Shown: positions 1 to 5,320 of the stretch, one piece after another | Layout: every line of letters starts with the position of its first letter | How positions within the stretch are numbered: position 1 is the stretch's first letter | Assembly: GCA_028681035.1 (NCBI GenBank) | Contig: JAQUJJ010000192.1 | Coordinates: 1-5,480 of the forward strand | Source: Candidatus Cloacimonadota bacterium | Lineage (GTDB): Bacteria; Cloacimonadota; Cloacimonadia; Cloacimonadales; Cloacimonadaceae | Direction of reading: 5' to 3' | Length of the DNA: 5,480 nt | Program-made: the position numbers and the translations under genes | The notes under the pieces: model-generated | Seen by the model: only the letters and a program-made list of their open reading frames with translations | Databases searched by the model: none | What the model was told of the DNA's origin: nothing

Positions 1-31
1 GAATGATTTGGAGGATGTCGCTGTCTTTCAT
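1..31 (-). CDS. Start of a divergent gene running off the left edge (partial, product unknown)
   Basis: Read on the minus strand, an ATG at 31 opens a frame coding for MKDSDILQII before the window ends. A perfect AAGGAG lies seven bases upstream (44-39), as strong as the SD sites of the two large operon genes, so this start is credible despite the ten visible codons. Too little is visible to name a product. The gene is divergent from the sigma factor gene at 597, so bases 32-596 would hold its promoter and leader, including the stem-loops at 126-190. The opposite-strand reading of the same bases, a short open frame ending at 47-49, has no comparable support. Confidence 0.55.
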   Translation of the reverse strand, partial: MKDSDILQII

Positions 32-38
32 ATTGTGG

Positions 39-44
39 CTCCTT
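39..44 (-). promoter_or_regulatory. Ribosome binding site of the left-edge minus-strand gene
   Basis: CTCCTT on the plus strand reads AAGGAG on the minus strand, seven bases before the ATG at 31. It is the main evidence that a gene begins there. A perfect TTGACA also lies upstream on the minus strand (87-82), but no good -10 box sits at the usual distance: the nearest are TAAATA after 14 bases and AATAGT after 16. The promoter therefore remains unassigned. Confidence 0.55.
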
Positions 45-80
45 ATTAATTCTGAAACCACTATTTAGAAAGGAGTAGGT

Positions 81-278
81 ATGTCAAGAACTATTTGTAT
101 GTCATACGTAAAATGTCCAAACTCCAGCCCCAGCAGTCACCTGCTGGGCTATAGGCATCCGCCTTTCGTCCTACCGGACTACAGATGCCTGGCGAACAAA
201 ACAAATCTACCAGACCAAACCCTTCAAAACGGACTATACATACCCACTTGCTCACAACAGTCTCATAAAAAACCATAA
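81..278 (+). CDS. Possible 65-residue small protein with a strong SD (doubtful)
   Basis: The ATG at 81 is preceded by AAAGGAG at 69-75 with a five-base spacer, an excellent SD for this sequence, and the frame runs to a TAA at 276-278. The peptide has no signal peptide or membrane segment that I recognise. It is rich in Pro, Ser, Tyr and Cys (Cys at 6, 12, 36 and 57) and has a basic QQSHKKP tail. Against it, codons about 16-37 are laid over the stem-loops at 126-190, its composition looks like translated noncoding repeat, and its start lies only 49 bases from the divergent start at 31. It could be a real small protein, a leader peptide, or chance. I recognise no family. Confidence 0.25.
   Translation: MSRTICMSYVKCPNSSPSSHLLGYRHPPFVLPDYRCLANKTNLPDQTLQNGLYIPTCSQQSHKKP
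126..190. repeat. Compact tandem stem-loops, possible structured RNA or palindromic repeat
   Basis: Two hairpins lie almost back to back. The first pairs CCCAGCAG (129-136) with CTGCTGGG (141-148) around a TCAC loop, and AG/CT extends it past one bulged base. The second pairs AGGCATC (153-159) with GATGCCT (184-190) and encloses a smaller GTCC-TACC-GGAC hairpin (168-179), which leaves an asymmetric internal loop of eight against four bases. It could lie in the leader of the minus-strand gene starting at 31, could fold in a plus-strand transcript, or could be a dispersed repeat. I match it to no known riboswitch class; the CAGGGCAAACC core of cyclic-di-GMP riboswitches, for example, is absent. 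Confidence 0.45.
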
Positions 279-586
279 GCAGGAGATCATATATATCCCC
301 TAAAAGAAAAAAGAGCTTGACTGCAAACGCAAAGCTGAAAAACATTGCGTAAGATCGTTTTAGCCTTTTGTAAATGACAATAGACAAGAGCTAAAATGCA
401 CTTAAAGAACTTCAGAAACTATGACTTGAAATTATGCCAAACCTTTGGACGTCCCGCTATAAAGCCGTTTGTCCTCAAAGATTGCCGGCCAGAAGCGAGG
501 GCTTAAAATGCTCTCAAAGCCTTGTGAAAAACAATTCTGGGAATCTACCCATGATGTTTGGACTAAAATCGTTTTTAACTGAAACC
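279..586. other. Intergenic stretch upstream of the sigma gene, no gene seen
   Basis: Open frames here are short, lack SD sites and do not resemble protein families. Minor symmetries are ACGCAA/TTGCGT (327-332 with 345-350), CCAAA-CC-TTTGG (437-448) and the self-complementary GGACGTCC (447-454). A TAAAAT at 564-569 and a TATAAA at 458-463 resemble -10 boxes, but neither has a convincing -35 partner at standard spacing. The sigma gene promoter should be here, but I cannot place it with confidence. Confidence 0.5.
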
Positions 587-593
587 AGGTGGA
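587..593 (+). promoter_or_regulatory. Ribosome binding site of the sigma factor gene
   Basis: AGGTGGA lies three bases before the ATG at 597. The spacing is a little short and the match is imperfect, so translation of this regulator may be weaker than that of the operon genes, which have AAGGAG or AGGAG. No better start with an SD lies between here and the conserved region 2. Confidence 0.5.
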
Positions 594-596
594 ATA

Positions 597-1694
597 ATGA
601 AAGAGAATACTCTGGCCACTGACCTAAAACATTATGAAGATATTGTCGGGAGCATAACGAATCTGGCTCAAGACAGCTTTAGAAACCTGAATATATCAAA
701 GGATGTAGCAAATAGTGTCTTAATCAGCTTGCTTAAGGGACCGCCCTCCGCAGATAGCGCTGTAAGCCAAACCCAAGCCATATACCCAAGGATAATAGAA
801 GAGCTTTTCGCTTCATACCATAAATTGGCATTTAATTTTTGCCTGCAGAGGACTCAAAACCCGGAACTCTCGAACGATATTGCTCAAGAAACCATTTGCT
901 GCCTGCTAAAATCTCCGAATCCAATCGATGATATTACTCACTGGATAAATAGAGTGGCGCATAATCTACTCTTTGAGCATTACCGTGCCAAGAAGAGCGA
1001 ACAAGCCCTATATCGGGATTTGTACAGTGAGGCGAAGCTGATTCATCAGCTATGCAGCAATGCCGGAAAGATAAGTCTTGAGGAATATCTGCATAAAATC
1101 CCCGAATCTATCTTCGATAGTCAAAACTACAAATCCTATCTCAAACTGAAGGCATATGACAGCCTGAAAGCATACGCTGAAGCCAGCGGCATCGGCTACG
1201 AAACGGCAAAAAACCGGAGCAGGAGAATAGTAAAGGATCTAAAAGCCGAGATTCTGCTGGCGATGGGCTGGCAGGTAAGCCCTGAAATACTGAATTGTAA
1301 TCAATATAGAGCAATCCAGAGCTTTATTCGCAAGCTATTGGCTCTCATCAAGGTAGCTGACGAAGATGCAAACGAAACTCTATCAAAATTGCATCCTGAG
1401 CTCCCCAAGGTGCTATCCGGCTTCAAGAGTATAGAAGATTGGGGAATCACGATGATTTCAACACTGAGATTCCGGCTTTACCTCTTTCATCTCAGCCCCG
1501 AGCAAGGGCCTTTGGCCTCCACACTATTTATTACCCTCAATAAACAAAACCATGTGGATGTGAAAGACTGCAAAAGAAATGTATTTGCGGGTGAGTACAG
1601 TATACCTGTTAACTTGCAGATACCAAAGGAAAAGGGCAGAATAATCTGGCCCTACGAAAAGATTATTTCTCTGTTAAACGAAAAAAGTGGCTAA
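597..1694 (+). CDS. ECF-type sigma-70 family RNA polymerase sigma factor with long N- and C-terminal extensions
   Basis: This is a 365-residue protein, about twice the usual length of an ECF sigma factor. Sigma region 2 is visible at about residues 68-131: ELFASYHKLAFNF, then NDIAQET (93-99) matching the core-binding region 2.2, then HWINRVAHNLLFEHYRAK (115-132) matching the -10-binding region 2.3-2.4. A linker of about 50 residues leads to a region 4 helix-turn-helix at about 183-220, with YAEASGIGYETAKNRSRR as the turn and recognition helix. There is no region 1.1 or region 3, as expected for ECF factors. Residues 1-66 and about 225-365 match nothing I know; the latter appears to mix helices and strands and ends in WPYEKIISLL. 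Such C-terminal extensions can act as built-in regulatory domains in other ECF groups. No anti-sigma gene is next to it. The downstream surface-protein operon on the same strand is the obvious candidate target, but that is inference. Confidence 0.85.
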   Translation: MKENTLATDLKHYEDIVGSITNLAQDSFRNLNISKDVANSVLISLLKGPPSADSAVSQTQAIYPRIIEELFASYHKLAFNFCLQRTQNPELSNDIAQETICCLLKSPNPIDDITHWINRVAHNLLFEHYRAKKSEQALYRDLYSEAKLIHQLCSNAGKISLEEYLHKIPESIFDSQNYKSYLKLKAYDSLKAYAEASGIGYETAKNRSRRIVKDLKAEILLAMGWQVSPEILNCNQYRAIQSFIRKLLALIKVADEDANETLSKLHPELPKVLSGFKSIEDWGITMISTLRFRLYLFHLSPEQGPLASTLFITLNKQNHVDVKDCKRNVFAGEYSIPVNLQIPKEKGRIIWPYEKIISLLNEKSG

Positions 1695-1718
1695 TCCACG
1701 ACCCCCTTTCTCGTCATT

Positions 1719-1746
1719 TTGACACTATAGATATAGAGACTGAATA
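1719..1746 (+). promoter_or_regulatory. Possible promoter of the surface-protein operon
   Basis: A perfect TTGACA at 1719-1724 lies in the 83-base gap after the sigma gene. No good TATAAT follows at 16-18 bases: the 16-base position holds TGAATA and the 18-base position AATACA. A similar layout, TTTGGAC followed by ACTGAA, occurs upstream of the sigma gene at 557-583, whereas here the sequence is TTTTGAC followed by ACTGAA (1718-1744). If real, it could be a promoter of the ECF type. No terminator is evident after the sigma gene, so readthrough into the operon is also possible. Confidence 0.25.
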
Positions 1747-1773
1747 CAAGGAGTATCACAATACTCAAGGAGT
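1747..1773 (+). promoter_or_regulatory. Duplicated SD sequence flanking a small hairpin upstream of the FG-GAP gene
   Basis: CAAGGAGT occurs twice, at 1747-1754 and 1766-1773. Between and overlapping them, GAGTAT (1751-1756) and ATACTC (1761-1766) form a perfect six-base-pair stem with a CACA loop. The second AAGGAG (1767-1772) lies five bases before the ATG at 1778 and is the SD that sets the start. The first copy is partly buried in the hairpin and too far away to serve this ATG directly. The arrangement may act as a ribosome standby or translation-control element, or may be a small local duplication. Confidence 0.45.
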
Positions 1774-1777
1774 TCTT

Positions 1778-3358
1778 ATGCGAAAGCTGTTATTAGCAGG
1801 ATTCTGCCTGATTGCCGTTGGCGTGGCCATGGGCCAAACGCCTATGCAGGTATTGCACACTATCGCATCTCCCTTTGAAAATGCCCCAAACAGTTGGGGG
1901 GGAATCGTGAATGGTAATTCAGATATCAATGGAGATGGATATGATGATATTATAATCTCCGGACACCCCATAGGCAGTGCCCTGGGCAGAAGAGATGTCT
2001 ATATCTATCTGGGAGACGGCACTTTGAGCAGCACACCAGATTACATTATTGCAGATCCAGCCATTCCAGGCCCCCACTATCTGTTTGGCAGCTCTATCGC
2101 CTATAATGGAGATCTCAATGGTGATGGGTACTCTGACCTGGTGATCTCAGAACCCTATCACTACGGAGCAGATGGATCGGGGCGGGTTCACATTTACCAT
2201 GGCGGTCCGGATTTTGATACCGTAGCGGACGTCATCCTGTATGGCATCGAGTATGGATTCGATCCCTGGGGACTAAACTTTGGCAGCAATTTGGATATTT
2301 CAGGAGATTTTAATGGTGATGGGTATAAGGATTTGGTGATCTACTCTGCGCATCGTAATCTATATCATTATGGAGAGGTGGATATATTCTACGGCGGGCC
2401 GGGCTTTGATCTTATTTGTGATTGGTCTTACCATGGAGAAATGGTAGAAGAATTTGGCAGCAGCCTTTCCATCGGGGATATTAATGGAGATGGCTTCAGC
2501 GATCTTGCTACCTGGTCTTCATATTTTGGTGCGATGGATCACCATCAGGAACTTAAGATTTTTCTGGGTGCGGCCAATTTTGATAACATTGCAGATGCGA
2601 CATATCTGTTTAATCAAGAAGACTCTATGGCATCAGTGATGATGGGCGGAGATCTCAACCAAGACGGTTTTGATGACCTGGTGCTAAGAGCATACCCAAA
2701 CTTGATACTTTGGGGGAATGCCGATCTATCGGGCGGTTTTTGTGCACTTAATCTTCCAGTAGCTGGCTCAGATCCAGCTTACTATGCTGTAAAAGAAAAT
2801 GCTACTTTTATAGTGAACATGAAGGGATCTGCAAGTCCGCGCTATGTGGAATACTATTTGAGTTCCTGTACGGCAGAGGATCTGTTGGTCAACTATTATG
2901 AACACATTTATTATCCAGATTCAATAAGTGGATGCAGATATGGTTACTTTTTGGGTGATGTCAATAGCGATGGCAATATAGATCTATTGGTAACAACCAG
3001 TATAGAGAACAATGTAGTATTTCAGATCATAACCACGAGCCTGATCCCAGACTCAATTGATGACAATACCCTCTCCCCTATCCAGAATCTTTTGGTCTAT
3101 CCGAACCCGATGAAGGACCAGCTTAGCATCAAACTCACACAGGATGATGGAGCTGCCCACGGTAAAAACCGCATCGATATCTACAACATCAGAGGGCAGA
3201 AGGTACGGAGTATCCCCATTTGCAAGGCAGCCACGCCTTCCGCTCAGATAGTGTGGGATAGGCTGGATAATGAGGGCAGGAGATGTCCCACAGGGATATA
3301 CCTGCTCCGAGATATAAGCAATCCGCAGATAACCAAGAAAATAACCCTGATAAAATAG
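1778..3358 (+). CDS. Secreted FG-GAP repeat beta-propeller protein with T9SS type A-like sorting domain
   Basis: This 526-residue protein starts with a Sec signal peptide (MRKLLLAGFCLIAVGVAMG, probable cleavage near residue 19-20). Residues about 35-420 carry FG-GAP/VCBS-type repeats, each with an acidic calcium-binding loop of DxNxDGxxD form. Loops start near residues 49, 112, 177, 234, 292 and 394. The distance between the last two, about 102 against 57-65 elsewhere, suggests one degenerate blade in a seven-bladed, integrin-alpha-like propeller. FGS motifs (103, 168, 226) and blade-end phrases such as IYHGGPDFD and IFYGGPGFD fit this fold. Residues 441-526 are a C-terminal sorting domain: YPNP, IDIYNIRGQ, CPTGIYLLR and a Lys-rich KKITLIK end. 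The family is known to be translocated and anchored by the Por/T9SS machinery, though no secretion gene is visible here. It is the first gene of an operon, nine bases from the next. Its ligand is unknown. Confidence 0.85.
   Translation: MRKLLLAGFCLIAVGVAMGQTPMQVLHTIASPFENAPNSWGGIVNGNSDINGDGYDDIIISGHPIGSALGRRDVYIYLGDGTLSSTPDYIIADPAIPGPHYLFGSSIAYNGDLNGDGYSDLVISEPYHYGADGSGRVHIYHGGPDFDTVADVILYGIEYGFDPWGLNFGSNLDISGDFNGDGYKDLVIYSAHRNLYHYGEVDIFYGGPGFDLICDWSYHGEMVEEFGSSLSIGDINGDGFSDLATWSSYFGAMDHHQELKIFLGAANFDNIADATYLFNQEDSMASVMMGGDLNQDGFDDLVLRAYPNLILWGNADLSGGFCALNLPVAGSDPAYYAVKENATFIVNMKGSASPRYVEYYLSSCTAEDLLVNYYEHIYYPDSISGCRYGYFLGDVNSDGNIDLLVTTSIENNVVFQIITTSLIPDSIDDNTLSPIQNLLVYPNPMKDQLSIKLTQDDGAAHGKNRIDIYNIRGQKVRSIPICKAATPSAQIVWDRLDNEGRRCPTGIYLLRDISNPQITKKITLIK
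3097..3199 (+). repeat. Copy 1 of a near-identical 103-base segment encoding the first half of the sorting domain
   Basis: Counted by eye, this segment matches 4561-4663 at 91 of 103 positions with no gaps. It codes from the Tyr of YPNP to the GQ after IDIYNI. Most of the 12 differences are silent third-base changes. Similarity drops sharply on both sides: the 5' flank is unrelated, and the second half of the sorting domain has diverged and differs in length. Confidence 0.85.
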
Positions 3359-3362
3359 GAGA
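3357..3362 (+). promoter_or_regulatory. Ribosome binding site of the second propeller gene, overlapping the upstream stop
   Basis: AGGAGA begins inside the TAG stop (3356-3358) of the FG-GAP gene and lies five bases before the ATG at 3368. The overlap supports coupled translation of the two genes from one transcript. Confidence 0.7.
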
Positions 3363-3367
3363 CTGAA

Positions 3368-4807
3368 ATGACACGATCAATGCGCATTTTGCTAACCCTG
3401 CTGGTGGCCTGCATAGGCTGCAAGGCATTTGCTATTAGTGGATATGAATATGTCCAGAATTGGTACTCTGAAGATCCCATAAAGTATGCCTCAAGATCGA
3501 TTTATCTCTGTTCTGACAAAAGCGTTGTGGTTTTGGGAAATTATGATTGTTATGCAGAGTTTAATTTTCACGACTTCGTTATCACAAAACTTGACCCTCA
3601 GGGGAACTTGCTCTGGAGACATTACCCTGGCAATGGGAGTCTGGGCTCCATCACGGGGGTTGATATTGATGCCTCCGATACTGTCAGATTCATAACATCA
3701 GTAAATGGGGATATCAGATTTTGGGAAATAAACAGTGCCGGCGAAGCCTCATATTTCTCATACTACGAGCATGATCAGACAGTAAGCTTTAACAAGTCAC
3801 TACGAACTCCACTGGGCCAGATCATAGCAGTGGGCAAGACTTTTGGATATTACACATCATCTGCCTGCTTTTTCCGCTTTTCCAGTGCAGGGGATACACT
3901 CGCCACGGTCATCTGGCCTGTTGACGCGGGAAGCCCAAGACAAGAAGCTGAAGCCTATGACCTGCTTTTGCTGGATAATGGGAATATTCTGGTTACCTGC
4001 TCGCTGCATAGCGACTTGGGATCGGTAATTGAGGTCAGTCCCGATGGAAATATTCTAAGCCGCATAGATATACCAGGGGACTTTTCGGGTGCTTTTTCTG
4101 GCCTTACGATCAATCGAAGCTTGGGCGAAGAATCCTATATCTTAGCTGGACGCACCGGTTCATATCCAGATGGTAGCGTAAAGATCTTCCTTTTGGCTGC
4201 AGGCCAGCTTACTTATCTATTCGAAATTGAAAATAGCATTTTACAGGATATATGCTCCGTAAAACTCCAAACAGACAGCATATATTTGTGCGGCAGGCAG
4301 GGTGGCAATGGCAAGCTAATAAATGTTTCTTATACAGGCGATATCAATTGGATCCGGAATCAACCGGGCAATAATATCTCTCGTTACCTGGGAGAGGGTT
4401 TGGGTTCTGCATCCACTGCGCTGCTTGATCTGGATTCTCTTGGCTGCATCTATTGGGCTTGGGGAGATGATGAAGATCAGGTAATAATCAAGCTACTGCC
4501 AAACGGCCAAGTACCTGTAGATGATGATGTTGCTATTCCAGCCCCAAACCGGATATCTGCCTATCCGAATCCGATGAAGGACCAGCTTAGCATTAAACTC
4601 ACGCAGGACGATGGGGCTGTCATCGGTAAAAACCGCATCGACATCTACAACATCAAGGGGCAATTAGTACGTTCTGTAGAGCTTAGCAAAGGCGAAACCC
4701 AGTGGGACGGTAAAGACAAACAAAGGCAGAACTGTCCCAGTGGCATTTATCTGCTCCGTATGCCTGGCCGCAGTACTGTTACGAGAAAGATATGCAAAAG
4801 CTATTAG
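3368..4807 (+). CDS. Secreted delta-60/PQQ-like repeat beta-propeller protein with T9SS type A-like sorting domain
   Basis: This 479-residue protein has a signal sequence ending in AFA near residue 22. An LVAC at 12-15 also fits a lipobox, so lipoprotein processing cannot be excluded. Residues about 45-385 hold seven spaced copies of a strand-turn motif of the type hhhxhxxxGxhxh: VITKLDPQGNLLW (71-83), FWEINSAGE (118-126), FFRFSSAGDTL (168-178), VIEVSPDGNIL (220-230), IFLLAAGQL (273-281), LINVSYTGDINW (317-328) and VIIKLLPNGQ (372-381). Such repeats are typical of delta-60 or PQQ-like propellers, so a seven-bladed structure is likely. Acidic calcium loops like those of the upstream gene are absent. 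Residues 399-479 are the sorting domain: YPNP, IDIYNIKGQ, CPSGIYLLR. The tail ends in RKICKSY rather than the hydrophobic-Lys end of its neighbour, which is slightly atypical. The gene is cotranscribed with the gene before it. Export to the cell surface is inferred; ligand or enzymatic role is unknown. Confidence 0.8.
   Translation: MTRSMRILLTLLVACIGCKAFAISGYEYVQNWYSEDPIKYASRSIYLCSDKSVVVLGNYDCYAEFNFHDFVITKLDPQGNLLWRHYPGNGSLGSITGVDIDASDTVRFITSVNGDIRFWEINSAGEASYFSYYEHDQTVSFNKSLRTPLGQIIAVGKTFGYYTSSACFFRFSSAGDTLATVIWPVDAGSPRQEAEAYDLLLLDNGNILVTCSLHSDLGSVIEVSPDGNILSRIDIPGDFSGAFSGLTINRSLGEESYILAGRTGSYPDGSVKIFLLAAGQLTYLFEIENSILQDICSVKLQTDSIYLCGRQGGNGKLINVSYTGDINWIRNQPGNNISRYLGEGLGSASTALLDLDSLGCIYWAWGDDEDQVIIKLLPNGQVPVDDDVAIPAPNRISAYPNPMKDQLSIKLTQDDGAVIGKNRIDIYNIKGQLVRSVELSKGETQWDGKDKQRQNCPSGIYLLRMPGRSTVTRKICKSY
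4561..4663 (+). repeat. Copy 2 of the near-identical 103-base sorting-domain segment
   Basis: This direct repeat of 3097-3199 lies about 1.46 kb downstream in the same orientation and reading frame. The encoded peptides differ at three of the first 34 residues: Ala-His against Val-Ile after DDGA, and Arg against Lys before GQ. The segment is a possible site of gene conversion or of deletion between the two genes. Confidence 0.85.
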
Positions 4808-4834
4808 GAGAAAAACGGATTATTTCAGCTTTTG
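4795..4834. repeat. Inverted repeat spanning both convergent stop codons, weak terminator candidate
   Basis: CAAAAGCT (4795-4802) and AGCTTTTG (4827-4834) are perfect complements separated by 24 bases. The pair spans the stop of the operon (4805-4807) and the stop of the minus-strand ATPase remnant (4825-4827). A bidirectional terminator would be expected here, but the loop is long, the stem is AT-rich and no T-run follows on either side, so the call is weak. Confidence 0.25.
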
Positions 4835-5007
4835 TCCCCAGTCTCGATCATCTGTAGTTCTTGGTAAAGATCTCTCCAGCCTATGTTTCGGTAGGATCTG
4901 TCTCGCCAGCTTTGCTGCCCGGAATATACCAGCCTTCCTTCACCTGCCCTGGTGACCAGTGCTTTGAACTTGCCCAGATTGCTATAGAATGAGTGGTCAA
5001 TTTCCAT
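4825..5007 (-). pseudogene. C-terminal remnant of a DUF4143-type ATPase
   Basis: Sixty codons on the minus strand read like the tail of the AAA_14/DUF4143 ATPases: an HSFYSNLGKF segment (5-14), GEGRLVYSG (22-30), then an Arg-rich stretch and IGWRDLYQEL (42-51) before a TGA stop. From memory, that family ends in a similar order: EIKS, a segment like FFKNLxxW, a LVYGG strand, then a final VxxWxxI strand. The ATPase core and the EIKS motif are missing. Going upstream on the minus strand, the family-like sequence stops where the palindrome at 5003-5041 begins. The frame stays open to a TTG at 5064, but no SD is present. I read it as a truncated relic, convergent with the operon and 17 bases from its stop. 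The family assignment rests on pattern recall only; a short unrelated protein is the alternative. Confidence 0.45.
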
Positions 5008-5041
5008 GTAAAACGGGAATCTGATTCCTGATTTACATGGA
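5003..5041. repeat. 39-base near-perfect palindrome at the end of the ATPase remnant
   Basis: TCCATGTAAA (5003-5012) pairs perfectly with TTTACATGGA (5032-5041). After one A/A mismatch the pairing continues with CGGGAA (5014-5019) against TTCCTG (5025-5030), including one G-T pair, around a five-base loop. This gives about 16 pairs in all. No T-run follows on either strand, so an intrinsic terminator is unlikely. It may be a recombination or insertion scar, a REP-like element or a protein-binding site. Confidence 0.7.
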
Positions 5042-5116
5042 TTGGACGAATGCATATTTATCAAGTTTTGTTACATCCGTATCCGTATTTTCATATCCGC
5101 CTTGAAAGACGATAGG

Positions 5117-5134
5117 CAAGGGTTTTAACCCTTG
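5117..5134. repeat. Perfect palindrome with TTTTAA core
   Basis: CAAGGGTTTTAACCCTTG has eight paired bases on each side of a two-base centre. On the plus strand TTTAGT follows, which is too short a T-run for a convincing terminator. It shares its central TTTTAA, but not its arms, with the other palindromes in this region. Confidence 0.65.
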
Positions 5135-5150
5135 TTTAGTAAGCTATAAC

Positions 5151-5208
5151 CCACCTCAAGACGTTTTTCTGGCCTTTTAAGGCCGGGCACACCGAAGCTG
5201 AGGCTATT
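5151..5208 (+). repeat. Copy A of a ~58-base inverted repeat with internal palindrome
   Basis: The core 5157-5190 matches the reverse complement of 5336-5369 at 32 of 34 positions. Weaker similarity continues on both sides: CCACCT (5151-5156) on the outer side, offset by four bases, and CCG-AGCT-CTATTA (5192-5208) on the inner side with small gaps. Inside is the palindrome CTGGCCTTTTAAGGCCGG (5169-5186), with one G-T pair. The T-run lies before the hairpin, not after it, so this is not a plus-strand terminator. Confidence 0.7.
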
Positions 5209-5320
5209 ATTCCCTGAAATATCTCGAATTTGGCCGCGAAAAGGAATCTACATCAGCCAATGCTCTGCAAGATGCGATCTCTTCAAATGCGAAGTCAACT
5301 TTATGATCCGGGTAAATATA

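Noticed and set aside
2..49. Plus-strand open frame that could be the end of an upstream gene (ends VAPY then TAA).
   Set aside because: The same bases on the minus strand carry a perfect SD and ATG at ideal spacing, which is stronger evidence. Sixteen open codons are expected by chance.
91..387. 98-codon minus-strand open frame with a hydrophobic stretch.
   Set aside because: It has no SD before its start, crosses the stem-loop region, and looks like translated noncoding DNA.
434..622. 62-codon plus-strand frame overlapping the sigma start.
   Set aside because: It has no SD, no family resemblance, and runs out of frame into the sigma gene.
1687..1699. GTGG-CTAAT-CCAC hairpin at the sigma stop codon as a terminator.
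   Set aside because: The stem is only four pairs and no T-run follows.
1765..1971. Minus-strand open frame over the start of the FG-GAP gene.
   Set aside because: It is a shadow of the plus-strand gene, which has a signal peptide, SD and recognisable repeats in its own frame.
5157..5190. Intrinsic terminators formed by the GGCC palindromes on the right side.
   Set aside because: The T-run lies 5' of the hairpin in copy A on the plus strand, and copy B is followed by A residues on the plus strand. The required order of hairpin then T-run is not met.
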